In this document: piece after piece, positions 8,228 through 16,874 of the stretch | Numbering within the stretch: the stretch's first letter is position 1 | Layout: each line of letters begins with the position of its first letter | From: Anaerocolumna aminovalerica | GTDB taxonomy: Bacteria; Bacillota; Clostridia; Lachnospirales; Lachnospiraceae | Assembly: GCF_900115365.1 (NCBI RefSeq) | Contig: NZ_FOWD01000007.1 | Span: 1 to 64,000 of the forward strand | DNA length: 64,000 nt | Direction: 5' to 3' | Program-made: the position numbers and the translations under genes | The notes under the pieces: model-generated | Databases searched by the model: none | What the model saw: only the letters and a program-made list of their open reading frames with translations | Told to the model about the DNA's origin: nothing

Positions 8228-9184
8228 ATGGACGTAATAATAAGTTTTTTTAAAGATTATGTAGCATGGTTATCCTTACCTAAAATATGGATTACAGACA
8301 TTATTGAGATATTAATCATAGCTTTTGTAATATACCATGTCATACGTTGGGTTAAACAGACCCGTGCATGGATGTTATTGAAAGGGCTTATTGTGCTGCT
8401 TGGACTTTGGTTTGTAGCCACCATATTAAACTTGGACGTTATCATCTATATATTCTATAAATCCATTAATGTAGGTATTATTGCTTTGATTATTATTTTC
8501 CAGCCTGAGTTTAGAAAAGCTCTTGAAAAACTGGGACAGAATAATATTATGACACCTATTTTTTACTTTAGTGATTCCAAAGATAAGAATGAACGTTTCT
8601 CCAATGAGTCCTTAAATGCTATTGTAAAGGCAACTTTTCAATTGGCAAAAACCAAAACAGGGGCATTGGTTGTAATAGAAAAAGATGTTACACTATATGA
8701 TTTTGAAAAAACTGGAATAGCAATAGACTCATTAGTAAGCAGTCAGCTATTAATAAATATTTTTGAGCACAATACACCATTACACGATGGTGCAGTTATT
8801 ATTCGTGGAAACCGAATTGCTGCAGCTACCTGTTATCTTCCCTTATCTGATAATATGCAGATAAGTAAAGACCTGGGAACCAGACATAGAGCCGCCGTTG
8901 GTATCAGCGAAGCCAGCGACAGTTTAACAATTATAGTATCTGAAGAAACCGGTAAAGTATCTATTGCTATGGGAGGTACTCTAATACGTAATGTGGATGG
9001 GGATTATTTAAAGAGCCAGCTTGTAGCAATGCAGAATAGGGTAGCAGATGTTAAGAAAATCAAGTTATGGAAAAGAAGATTTAAGCCTGGAAAAGATAAT
9101 ATTCAGGCTAACAATCAAAGCAATGTCACTGATAAGCAAGTGAATCGCTGGAAAGAGGATGAACATGAAAGAAAAGTTGACTAG
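8228..9184 (+). CDS. cdaA: Diadenylate cyclase CdaA (c-di-AMP synthase)
   Basis: 318 residues. Three N-terminal TM helices (about 20-95) lead into the DAC domain (~105-265). Both signature motifs are present: DGA at about 187 in 'LHDGAVIIRGN' and RHR at about 219 in 'GTRHRAAVGI'. The enzyme joins two ATP to c-di-AMP, which controls potassium and osmolyte transport and wall homeostasis in Firmicutes. The C-terminal ~45 residues are a basic/hydrophilic tail. It overlaps the following YbbR gene, the usual cdaA-cdaR arrangement; glmM, often third, is replaced here by HPr. Confidence 0.95.
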   Translation: MDVIISFFKDYVAWLSLPKIWITDIIEILIIAFVIYHVIRWVKQTRAWMLLKGLIVLLGLWFVATILNLDVIIYIFYKSINVGIIALIIIFQPEFRKALEKLGQNNIMTPIFYFSDSKDKNERFSNESLNAIVKATFQLAKTKTGALVVIEKDVTLYDFEKTGIAIDSLVSSQLLINIFEHNTPLHDGAVIIRGNRIAAATCYLPLSDNMQISKDLGTRHRAAVGISEASDSLTIIVSEETGKVSIAMGGTLIRNVDGDYLKSQLVAMQNRVADVKKIKLWKRRFKPGKDNIQANNQSNVTDKQVNRWKEDEHERKVD

Positions 9185-10388
9185 AAACACCGGTCTTAAA
9201 ATTCTATCATTAGCTTTAGCATTCCTTATTTGGGTAGTTATTTTAAACGTGGATGATCCGGCTACTACTTCAACTATTAAAGATGTTCCTGTAACAAGAA
9301 TAAATGAAAATGCCATTATATCCAGAGACAAGGTATATGATGTTGTTTCAGGGGAAACAGTAGATGTTAAAGTAAAAGGGAAACGCTCCATTATTGACAA
9401 ATTAAAAAAAGAGGATTTCCGGGCAGTGGCAGACTTATCTAAATTATCTCTAACCTATGCGGTACCTATTGATGTTAGCCTTCCAAGATATCCTGAGGTT
9501 GAAATCAGTCAAAAAGTAATGACTATGGAAGTCAACCTTGAGAATCGGATTACGGAACAATTCCGAGTTGATGTAGTAGAAAAGGGAAACGTGGCACCGG
9601 GATATTATATATCCGCTAAAACTGCACGGCCCAATATAATACAAGTATCCGGAGCAGAGTCCGTTATAAAGAAAATCAATGAAGTAGTGGTGGAAGTTAA
9701 CGTTACGAATCGGGATGAATCTTTTGGAGAAAAGGAAATCATACCGAAAGTATATGATAAGAATGGATCTCTGATGGATTCCAGCAAAATGACCTTTAAT
9801 TTTGAAAAAGTGGATGTAAGTGTTACTCTTTTAAATACAAAAACAGTCAAATTATGGGTAGAGATTAAAGGAACCCCCTATTATGGATATGAATTTGTGG
9901 GTTTTGACTATGAACCAAAACAGGTTGTTATTGCAGGAAAGCAGGAGGAACTTGATAAAGTTCCATATATTACGGCAGTTTATAATATTAATAACAGACG
10001 TGCTGATATAGAAGATGAGATCGATATTAAAGACTATATTACAGAAGATGTAATTTTAATTGATGAAAATCAAAACGCAGTTATCAATATAGATATAGAA
10101 AAGATAGAAAGCAAAGAAATAAGTTTTAATTCAAATGAAATAGAACTTCGTAATGTTCCTTATGGAACTGTAGCCACCATAGATAATTCCTCTTTGGTTT
10201 ATGCGAAAGTAAGCGGAACTAAGGGTGAATTAAACGAAATTAGTAAGGGCGATATAAAGCCTTACATAGATTTATCTGGTGCCGGTGTAGGAACAGAAGT
10301 TCATAATATTCAATTTGATTCTTCCATAAAAGATAAAGTTAGCTTATCAAATCCAGGTATTAGTGTAACTTTAGCTTACGACGATTGA
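9165..10388 (+). CDS. cdaR: YbbR-domain regulator of CdaA (CdaR)
   Basis: 407 residues. An ATG at 9159 touches the SD GAAAGAGG (9151-9158), so the ATG at 9165 is the better start; it overlaps cdaA by 20 bp. One N-terminal TM segment (about 9-26, 'GLKILSLALAFLIWVVIL') is followed by four extracytoplasmic YbbR repeats; the 'AFLIWVV' anchor and repeated 'VxVxGxxxxL/I' strands are typical. In Bacillus and Listeria this protein binds CdaA and modulates its activity from outside the membrane. No stop or frameshift is seen. Confidence 0.9.
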   Translation: MKEKLTRNTGLKILSLALAFLIWVVILNVDDPATTSTIKDVPVTRINENAIISRDKVYDVVSGETVDVKVKGKRSIIDKLKKEDFRAVADLSKLSLTYAVPIDVSLPRYPEVEISQKVMTMEVNLENRITEQFRVDVVEKGNVAPGYYISAKTARPNIIQVSGAESVIKKINEVVVEVNVTNRDESFGEKEIIPKVYDKNGSLMDSSKMTFNFEKVDVSVTLLNTKTVKLWVEIKGTPYYGYEFVGFDYEPKQVVIAGKQEELDKVPYITAVYNINNRRADIEDEIDIKDYITEDVILIDENQNAVINIDIEKIESKEISFNSNEIELRNVPYGTVATIDNSSLVYAKVSGTKGELNEISKGDIKPYIDLSGAGVGTEVHNIQFDSSIKDKVSLSNPGISVTLAYDD

Positions 10389-10431
10389 TTTGCTAATTAA
10401 TAATTAAAGACGGTTTATAGGAGGTTGAGCA

Positions 10432-10695
10432 ATGGTAAGTAGTAAGGTTGTAGTGAATAACCCAACCGGAATACATTTAAGACCAGCTGGTCTGCTATGC
10501 CAAATTGCATTACAGTTTAAGTCTAAAATTGATATAAAATTTAATGAGACAACTGCTAATGCCAAAAGCGTTTTGAGTGTATTGGGTGCCTGTGTGAAAA
10601 CAGGTGACGAAATCGAAATACTTTGTGAAGGTGAAGATGAAGAGGAGGCATTAAGGACTTTAGTAAAAGCCATTGAAGATGGGCTTGGAGAGTGA
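10432..10695 (+). CDS. ptsH: Phosphocarrier protein HPr
   Basis: 87 residues, full length, SD AGGAGG. His15 lies in 'GIHLRPAG', the site phosphorylated by enzyme I, and Ser46 in 'NAKSVLSVLG', the site of HPr kinase. Both being present marks a true HPr rather than Crh, which lacks His15. It passes phosphate from PEP to sugar EII components and, as HPr-Ser-P, helps carbon catabolite repression. It follows cdaA-cdaR by 43 bp and precedes a strong terminator, so it can be read through from the c-di-AMP genes; ptsI is not next to it. Confidence 0.9.
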   Translation: MVSSKVVVNNPTGIHLRPAGLLCQIALQFKSKIDIKFNETTANAKSVLSVLGACVKTGDEIEILCEGEDEEEALRTLVKAIEDGLGE

Positions 10696-10738
10696 AGAAT
10701 CCTATAAATCAGAGTAAAATTCCAATGTAAAATATTTG

Positions 10739-10777
10739 TGTCATTCCAAGTTTGATAAAACCTGGAATGACATTTTT
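10739..10777 (+). terminator. Terminator after HPr
   Basis: TGTCATTCCA (10739-10748) pairs with TGGAATGACA (10763-10772), with an inner GTTT/AAAC extension, followed by T5. Confidence 0.9.
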
Positions 10778-11042
10778 AGTGTAAAGATAAAATACTTCAG
10801 TATGTTTTTACAGACTATTTGTATAGCGTGAACTGCTGCATCCGTATGTTTACAAAAATAACATTTGGGGTGCGGTTTATATTTATTATAAAACTTTTTT
10901 CCAATAGACTCTTATTTTTTTGAGTAATTATTTGAAAATATGAAACATATCGTATATATATGAATTAACCATTATCCTTAAAATTAAAATAGTATAGAAA
11001 ATATATAAAATATCTTGAATGGTAAATTTTTAAAATTAGTAG

Positions 11043-11071
11043 TTGATTAATAAATATACCGGTGTTATAAT
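11043..11071 (+). promoter_or_regulatory. leuA promoter
   Basis: TTGATT (11043-11048), 17-bp spacer, TATAAT (11066-11071) with a TG extension at 11063. It is the best promoter in the gap and sets a transcript start near 11078. Confidence 0.8.
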
Positions 11072-11077
11072 GGAGAA

Positions 11078-11415
11078 CAAATTACAAAACACCACGTAAT
11101 AAATGGCTTAAATTCTCTGTAATATAAAGGGCAGCAAATTCTAAATCATATGAATCTGTTCTTGAAATGTATTCATAAGGCATGTTTCCGGAATAAATTC
11201 ATAGAACAAATTTATAGTGAAAGAGAAAAGTCATTAAAGTGTAATCAGCAGAAAGGGATTGATAAGGATGGGGCTAGAATAGACAAAGCCAAATTATTCA
11301 TTGTAAAAAAATACAGCGTGATATATCGACTCCAAAGCATAATCTACTAGTATATCTATTAAAGTAGTTTGTTTAATTATGCATTTATAAATTTAATTTA
11401 TGGGAGGATATTATC
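11078..11415 (+). promoter_or_regulatory. Long leader of leuA (~340 nt)
   Basis: The distance from the promoter to the leuA ATG is about 340 nt. No T-box TGGNACC sequence, no clear terminator and no Leu-rich leader peptide are visible. A 66-codon ORF at 11150-11350 has no SD and looks accidental. The leader length is suggestive of control but nothing specific is recognised. Confidence 0.4.
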
Positions 11416-13086
11416 ATGATGAATTATAAGAGATATAAAAGAATACCGGTTGTTCAATTTCCGGAAAGACAGTGGCCTAATAAGCAAATTGAGAAAGCAC
11501 CCATATGGTGTAGTGTTGATTTAAGAGACGGCAATCAGGCTTTAATTGAGCCTATGGTAGTAGAAGAAAAGGTTGAGTTTTTTAACCTGTTGGTTAAGTT
11601 AGGTTTTAAGGAAATTGAAGTGGGATTCCCATCTGCATCCCAAATAGAATATGATTTTTTAAGACAATTAGTAGATAGAAAATTAATACCCGATGATGTT
11701 ACTGTTCAAGTATTGGTTCAATGCCGGGAGCACTTGTTAAAGAGAACCTTTGAAGCATTAGAGGGAGTAAAGAATGCCATTATTCATATTTATAATTCCA
11801 CATCTTCCCTTCAGCGTGATGTGGTTTTCCATATGGATAGAGAAGAGATTAAAGAAATAGCTGTTAGCGGAGCTAGGTTAGTTAAAGAATATGCAAAAGA
11901 TTTTCCCGGAAAAATTACTCTGGAATATTCTCCTGAAAGCTTTACCGGAACTGAATTGGATTTTGCTTTAGAGATATGTACAGCAGTACAGGAAGTATGG
12001 CAGCCCACACCTGATAATAAGATTATTTTCAATTTACCTTCAACGGTTGAAATGACCACTCCAAATGTTTATGCGGACCGAATTGAGTGGATGAACAGGA
12101 ATTTTAAAGACAGAGATAGTATTATATTAAGCGTTCATCCTCATAATGACAGAGGTTCCGGAGTAGCCAGTGCGGAATTAGCTATTCTTGCAGGGGCGGA
12201 AAGAGTGGAAGGAACCTTATTTGGCAATGGAGAGAGAACCGGTAACGTGGATATAATTAATATTGCTTACAATATGTTCTCTCAGGGAATTGATCCAAAT
12301 TTAAATCTGGAAAATATAAATGAAATTATAGAAGTATACGAACGATGTTGTAAAATACAAGTTCATGTAAGACATCCATATGCAGGTAAACTGGTATTCA
12401 CAGCATTTTCCGGTTCACATCAGGATGCCATTAATAAAGGACTTAAGGCAATGCATGAAAGGAAGAGTCCTGTTTGGGAGATTCCTTATCTTCCCATTGA
12501 CCCTTCCGATATTGGCAGAAAATACGAGCCTATTGTTCGTATTAACAGCCAGTCCGGCAAAGGTGGAGTTGCCTTTATTATGGAAACCTATTTTGGCTAC
12601 AAGCTGCCTAAAGGAATGCACAAAGAATTTGCAGATATTATTCAAGTTATGTCTGAGAAAAAAGGTGAAATTGCACCAGAACAGATTATGGAGGCCTTTA
12701 AGATCAATTATCTGGATAAGAAAGAGCCCTTACATTTTAGAAAATGCAAATTTGAAGACTTATCCGATTCTGATAATTCTTTTGACACTATGGTAACTGT
12801 TTTATATACCAATCATGGTGTCCAGAAAACCTTTGAATCTACTGGAAATGGTCCTATTGATGGAGTACTGAAAGGGTTACAAAAAGAATTGGGTATTAGC
12901 ATAAAAGTGCTGGACTACTCCGAACATGCATTGGGAGAAGGAGCTCATGCACAGGCAGCAGCTTATGTTCACCTGATGGATAATACGACTGGTAAAACGG
13001 TCTTTGGTGTAGGTCAAAGTTCTAACATTACGAGAGCTTCCATTCGGGCTATCTTTAGTGCTTTGAATAGGTTGAATGAAGAATAG
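11416..13086 (+). CDS. leuA: 2-isopropylmalate synthase, long-form LeuA
   Basis: 556 residues, SD GGGAGG at 8 nt. The N-terminal TIM-barrel carries 'SVDLRDGNQAL' near residue 35 (HMGL-family start, catalytic Arg-Asp) and the metal-binding 'HPHNDRGSG' near 238. A linker and the C-terminal LeuA allosteric domain ('GNGPIDGVLKGL', 'EHALGEGAHAQAAAYV') follow; this domain binds leucine for feedback inhibition. The enzyme condenses acetyl-CoA with 2-oxoisovalerate, the first committed step of leucine synthesis. It is not followed by leuB/C/D; the livJHMGF importer for branched amino acids lies 17 kb downstream. Confidence 0.95.
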   Translation: MMNYKRYKRIPVVQFPERQWPNKQIEKAPIWCSVDLRDGNQALIEPMVVEEKVEFFNLLVKLGFKEIEVGFPSASQIEYDFLRQLVDRKLIPDDVTVQVLVQCREHLLKRTFEALEGVKNAIIHIYNSTSSLQRDVVFHMDREEIKEIAVSGARLVKEYAKDFPGKITLEYSPESFTGTELDFALEICTAVQEVWQPTPDNKIIFNLPSTVEMTTPNVYADRIEWMNRNFKDRDSIILSVHPHNDRGSGVASAELAILAGAERVEGTLFGNGERTGNVDIINIAYNMFSQGIDPNLNLENINEIIEVYERCCKIQVHVRHPYAGKLVFTAFSGSHQDAINKGLKAMHERKSPVWEIPYLPIDPSDIGRKYEPIVRINSQSGKGGVAFIMETYFGYKLPKGMHKEFADIIQVMSEKKGEIAPEQIMEAFKINYLDKKEPLHFRKCKFEDLSDSDNSFDTMVTVLYTNHGVQKTFESTGNGPIDGVLKGLQKELGISIKVLDYSEHALGEGAHAQAAAYVHLMDNTTGKTVFGVGQSSNITRASIRAIFSALNRLNEE

Positions 13087-13099
13087 ATAGGCGCTGGAA

Positions 13100-13580
13100 A
13101 ATGTGAAGATTCTCGATGTGAAAATTTAAGACTCCTTTAGTGTAGAGAGAACGTCAAAGATGCTTATTAGACGTAGAGATAGAAAAAAAGATGCAAATTT
13201 ATGATATTACAAATGAACAATCAGTAAAAAGTTTTTAGAGATAAGATTAAGTTGATGGAATCATAAGAAAATTGAACAAATTATTGATGAAAAACTGTAT
13301 TTCTTGACTTGAAGATGATAAATTTTTTAAAAGATTAGATTCACCTAAAATGAAATATACTCTGGATTGTTTAGATAGAAGAATTACTAAATTGGCAATG
13401 TATAAATTTAGTCGATTCAGAAGAAGAAGAAAACGGAGTAGAACAATGGTTCTGCATTCTGAAAATGAGAGAATTATTGTTGTTTGCTCATTGGAAATAT
13501 GAATATTTAATTTGAATGATAAGAAAGGAGAATTTCAAGTACGGTTTTGTGAGAAGTTTGAGGTGAAAGCCTTCTTTCCA
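13100..13580 (+). pseudogene. Decayed group II intron 3' end (maturase tail and domains V-VI)
   Basis: The gap after leuA has no intact gene. Near 13480 one frame reads ...LLLFAHWKYEY then stop, resembling the 'LFAHW' tail of some group II intron maturases. About 60 bp later, at 13540-13557, stands GTACGGTTTTGTGAGAAG, which closely resembles the 3' strand of domain V and the junction to domain VI in bacterial group II introns (usual form GTACGGTTCTGTGAG). A second stem, GAGG...GCCTT, follows like domain VI. Upstream the same frame is interrupted by several stops. I see no 5' GTGYG end. Identification rests on short motifs and is moderate. Confidence 0.4.
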
Positions 13581-13589
13581 ATTTAACTG

Positions 13590-13624
13590 AGAGGTCGGTA
13601 GGAAAAAATCACCTGCCGACCTCT
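13590..13624. terminator. GC-rich hairpin, terminator-like
   Basis: A 13-bp stem (AGAGGTCGGTAGG 13590-13602 with 13612-13624, one G-U pair). No long T-run on either side. It separates the intron remnant from the convergent secreted-protein gene. Confidence 0.55.
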
Positions 13625-13718
13625 TGATATTACTATTTAATACATTAATATAATCATATTTTTACGTTTACTATTTATATGCAATGTGCCTAACATATAA
13701 TGTACTTATAATAATTAA

Positions 13719-14420
13719 TTAATGACCAGTACTATAAGTATAAAATGTGCCACTCATAGAAATAGGTTTTCTAAAGTAAACAGTTGTTCCTGCTGTAGTA
13801 GTAACGCTATAACCGATACTTTTTAAAAATTCAACAGAATATCCTACTTCAACAGATGTATCAAGTTTTCCAGTAGTAACACCAGAACCCCAAAAACTTA
13901 CTTCTGCTGTTGGAAATACGTTATTTGGTACTACCCAGTAAGAAACAGCATTTTCTAATGTTGAATCACAAGTAGATGAAATATATATATTAGTTCCTAG
14001 AACTTGATTTATTTGCGTGTACATTCCAGAATCAGACATGTACACTGTGCAATCTAAATAAATAGTTACTGGACCATCATTACGTTGTCTTCGAATGTTA
14101 TAAATATAATTGCCACTACCAGATGGACTGTTTACTGAATTGATTAAATTATTTTTGCTTTGATTTTTTTCGGTAATTACTTCTAGAATCCTACCCGTTT
14201 CCTTATCTCTAATAGTGACAATAACTATTCCTTCATTTTTTTGAGATAAATCTCTAGAAATACTTATATCACTTTTATCATAATCTGAAGTTTCTAAAAC
14301 GGTGTCCCCTAGTACAATTTCTGTAGATTCTTTAGTGCTCGCATTTGCTGTAATACTAGTACCAGGCATAAGTAATAATGAGAATGCCATTAATAAACAT
14401 AATATACTTTTCTTTTTCAT
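13719..14420 (-). CDS. Secreted protein of unknown function
   Basis: 233 residues when started at the ATG at 14420, which has SD AAGGGG; an upstream in-frame ATG (14459) lacks one. A clear Sec signal peptide is present: MKKK, hydrophobic core to about residue 20, then 'TANAS' as cleavage site. The mature part is rich in Ser/Thr/Tyr and β-strand-like, with two Cys ('DCTVYM', 'TCDS') that could form a disulphide. The C-terminus ends 'GTFYTYSTGH'. No family recognised. It is divergent from the small anchored protein at 14550 with only ~130 bp between, so they may share control. Confidence 0.6.
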   Translation of the reverse strand: MKKKSILCLLMAFSLLLMPGTSITANASTKESTEIVLGDTVLETSDYDKSDISISRDLSQKNEGIVIVTIRDKETGRILEVITEKNQSKNNLINSVNSPSGSGNYIYNIRRQRNDGPVTIYLDCTVYMSDSGMYTQINQVLGTNIYISSTCDSTLENAVSYWVVPNNVFPTAEVSFWGSGVTTGKLDTSVEVGYSVEFLKSIGYSVTTTAGTTVYFRKPISMSGTFYTYSTGH

Positions 14421-14549
14421 TTGAATTACCCCTTTTAATTTATTTTTATAATTGGCCAACTATATATTTACATATTAGCATAATTATGGTAATATGTAAA
14501 TATAAATTTCCAAAAAAAAGAATTATATTTAAAGGGAGAACAAAGAGAA

Positions 14550-14993
14550 ATGAAAAAAAAGAGACTAATATTAATATTCGGATTAATGATTACAATGTTG
14601 CTTGTAATTTTCCTAATTTACAATAGAAGCACTAATGTAAATCCTTTAAAAGATGAGAATGTTTTAAATATAAAGGTAATAAACATATCTAATCCATCTG
14701 AAGGTTATTCTTGTTCTGTAACGAAACAAGAAGATATTAATATACTATTTAAACTACTAAAATCAATAAAGTTAAATAGACAAGAGTATATTAATTTAGA
14801 TGGAGTAGATTACATTATTTATATTAAACCACATAATGAAGAGGCATTTGCAATCAGTTTATTTTCAGATAATATTAGAATCAATAATCAAAATTATAAG
14901 TCAAACAAAGATTATTCTGATGATATAAAGAAAGTTTTTGACGATCTATCTAATAAATATCCCAAAGAGGAAATTTATAATAGTGGTATGTAG
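14550..14993 (+). CDS. Small membrane-anchored extracytoplasmic protein, unknown
   Basis: 147 residues. One N-terminal TM/signal anchor (about 5-23) follows MKKKR; the remainder is polar and Asn/Lys/Ile rich with no Cys lipobox. GGGAG lies ~12 nt before the ATG, a loose but usable SD. No family recognised. Base composition is more AT-rich than in the housekeeping genes, as in its divergent neighbour, consistent with an acquired pair. Confidence 0.5.
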   Translation: MKKKRLILIFGLMITMLLVIFLIYNRSTNVNPLKDENVLNIKVINISNPSEGYSCSVTKQEDINILFKLLKSIKLNRQEYINLDGVDYIIYIKPHNEEAFAISLFSDNIRINNQNYKSNKDYSDDIKKVFDDLSNKYPKEEIYNSGM

Positions 14994-15013
14994 AAATATT
15001 TTAAATTATAAAA

Positions 15014-15160
15014 TTATACTAAACTGTCATTATGAGTTATTAAGACGAAGAATCTCATGAAATGGAAATCTTCTGGCTCTTTGTCAAGTAATGGGGTAGG
15101 ATTCTTTGAATCCCGCTCCATTACTGCATTTAAGGTCATTTTTATGTTTACCTCTATCAT
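15014..15160 (-). pseudogene. Small ORF fused to a REP-like repeat
   Basis: 48 codons reading MIEVNIKMTLNAVMERDSK... and ending in MRFFVLITHNDS, which is the translation of the dispersed 'RFFASLRMT'-type repeat at 15021-15060. A weak SD (GAGG) precedes it. Most likely a gene fragment whose 3' end has been replaced by the repeat; it may not be expressed. Confidence 0.3.
15021..15060. repeat. REP-like repeat (CTGTCATT...GAAGAATCT family), copy 1
   Basis: CTGTCATTATGAG...CGAAGAATCTCATGA. Related copies occur at 23523-23695, 31111-31185 and 44740-44835. This is the widespread intergenic palindrome whose translation reads like RFFASLRMT. Confidence 0.55.
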
Positions 15161-15220
15161 TCCTACCTCTTCATTTTCATTTTTTCGTATTAAACTTAAA
15201 GAGGAGCTAGTAAGAATTAT

Positions 15221-15382
15221 ATGGATGAAAAAAACTACCCTGCCCAACCTTTTCGTAGAGCACTTTCAAAATGCTTCTACAGAAACAACATCGGTAGACT
15301 AATTTTGACAGCCGCACGGATAGCCTTTATGGGCTTGTGTGATTTAGCATTCTCCTATTTACTCTGCTTATTATCAATGTAG
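15221..15382 (+). pseudogene. Truncated start of an ABC transporter membrane domain
   Basis: 53 codons beginning MDEKNYPAQPFRRAL and running into a hydrophobic segment (LILTAARIAFMGLCDLAFSY...). The pattern of a short cytoplasmic start followed by TM1 resembles exporter-type ABC half-transporters, but the frame stops at 15382 and the remainder is missing or shifted; 'GDTIQKRG' in another frame just downstream would fit the loop after TM1. GAGGAG precedes the start at a long distance. A remnant rather than a gene; the family call is tentative. Confidence 0.35.
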
Positions 15383-15434
15383 CTGTTTATTGTGGGTGAT
15401 ACCATTCAAAAGAGAGGACTGTGGAGGTGTTACT

Positions 15435-15820
15435 ATTAACCGAATTAGCTTATCAAAGCGAGTCAAAATCTATACATTGTTTTAATGGGCATGTTACTCA
15501 TAATAGTGGGTATTATAAATAGGGTGAAATCGCACACTGTCTATTCGTTTAACAAAACATCATTAACTTTGGAACAGGCACAAGAAGAGTGTCCTAATTT
15601 GATATTTACAGATAATGAACAACTTATTGCCGAAGAATTAATGAATATGCCGGAGGTTCAAACAGCATTGTCTGCTGGAACCGATGTTGTCCTGGACAAA
15701 TCCTTGGCCCTGAAACTTTGCAATAGAAGGATTCCAGACTTTAAAGTATACGATTTTTTTGTATTAGGAATTAATGTTGTCTTTGATGGTGATTTTTCCA
15801 ACAATAATTTTAACGTTTAA
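15435..15820 (+). pseudogene. Frameshifted membrane-anchored protein
   Basis: The 111-codon ORF from the ATG at 15485 begins inside a hydrophobic segment and has no SD. In the frame one base away, codons from 15435 (INRISLSKRVKIYTLF) would supply the missing basic N-terminus, and GGAGGT stands 6 nt before an ATT at 15435 where a start codon is expected. A frameshift near 15480 plus loss of the start would explain both. The extracytoplasmic part (TLEQAQEECPNLIF...) is polar and unrecognised. Confidence 0.45.
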
Positions 15821-16008
15821 TGGAAATGATTTTATCAGAAAGACAATATCTCATGAAGATCAAAAATATTTTATGAAAACCTTAATAATGAAGAAATTAA
15901 AAAGAGTACGAAAAATTTGAATATTATTAAACCAATCTTTGGGTAATGATTGAAATTATCTTAGTATAAAATAATAATCACAAATATCAAATAGATAAAT
16001 ACATACAT

Positions 16009-16057
16009 GAAACTACTGACTTCAGGTTCATTTTAAGGCCTGGTTGGTAGTTTTTTT
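16009..16057 (+). terminator. Terminator in the gap before tagD
   Basis: AAACTAC (16009-16015) pairs with GTAGTTT; an interrupted inner stem (CAGG/CCTG) and T7 follow. The rest of 15821-16295 has no ORF; a TATAAT at 16189 and TTGACA at 16226 are possible promoter parts for tagD but lack good partners. Confidence 0.75.
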
Positions 16058-16295
16058 GTATGATAAATACAAAATTAATGTCAATAATTTAAATGAATAT
16101 TGATAATTATTATATGAAAGAACATTTAGGATATGGAATAACTTCTTCTTTATAAAGCGTTCTACTGGTATTTATATAAAAAATATATTATAATCGTATT
16201 TAGGCTTAGGCTTGTACATAGGGAATTGACATGAATTTGGGAATGCCACAAATTTCCCTTAATATTAAAATAATTTGGAAAGAATGGTGGATATT

Positions 16296-16697
16296 ATGAA
16301 AAAGGTTATAACTTACGGAACCTATGATTTATTACATGTAGGACATATAAATCTATTAAGAAGAGCAAGAGAATTAGGAGATTATTTAATTGTTGTATTA
16401 TCAACGGACGAATTTAATGCTATTAAGCATAAGACAGCCTATCATTGCTATGAAGACAGAAAGGTTATTTTAGAAGCCATTAAATATGTAGATGAAGTAC
16501 TTCCGGAATACAACTGGGAACAAAAAGTAAAAGATGTTGTAGATAATCAAGTAGATATTTTCGTTATGGGTGATGACTGGAAAGGTGAGTTTGACTTCTT
16601 AAAAGATTACTGTGAAGTTGTATATTTACCTAGAACAGAAGGCATTTCTACTACAAAAATTAAAACTGATTTAAAATTAAGCAGCCCAAACAAATAG
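16296..16697 (+). CDS. tagD: Glycerol-3-phosphate cytidylyltransferase TagD
   Basis: 133 residues. A TTG at 16275 would add seven residues, but the ATG at 16296 has GGTGG at 5 nt and gives the standard MKKVITYGTYDLLH start. Motifs of the cytidylyltransferase fold are present: GTYDLLHVGH near residue 8-17 (HxGH), the basic 'REL', and 'EGISTTKI' near 115 (the RTxGISTT motif). It makes CDP-glycerol from CTP and glycerol-3-phosphate, the donor for poly(glycerol phosphate) teichoic acids. The two CDP-glycerol transferases that use the product follow directly. Confidence 0.93.
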   Translation: MKKVITYGTYDLLHVGHINLLRRARELGDYLIVVLSTDEFNAIKHKTAYHCYEDRKVILEAIKYVDEVLPEYNWEQKVKDVVDNQVDIFVMGDDWKGEFDFLKDYCEVVYLPRTEGISTTKIKTDLKLSSPNK

Positions 16698-16777
16698 CAT
16701 GATTACATTTGTTATAGATTAAAAGAATAAGAAACTTCATTTATATAAAAGGAAATGTACTAAATGAGAACTAAAAA

Positions 16778-16874
16778 GGTTGAAAGAAAATAAGTATAAA
16801 ATATCACATCATAATTCTTTCAACCCTATTTATTTGGTATATCACATCTGCAAGGAGATAGGATATACAATGGG
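16778..16874 (+). repeat. Family A structured repeat, copy A1
   Basis: Stem 1: GGTTGAAAGAA (16778-16788) with TTCTTTCAACC (16815-16825). Stem 2: GTATATC (16837-16843) with GATATAC (16862-16868), enclosing ATCT/AGAT and the conserved CATCTGCAAG. The conserved CAATGGG end overlaps the ATG at 16870. It lies on the strand of the following gene. Confidence 0.7.

Noticed and set aside
11150-11350. 66-codon ORF in the leuA leader
   Set aside because: No SD, no Leu-rich stretch, composition not protein-like; taken as chance.
16780-16869. 30-codon N-terminal extension of the CDP-glycerol transferase from a TTG
   Set aside because: The stretch is a family A repeat with two hairpins shared with non-coding sites; the frame is open by chance.
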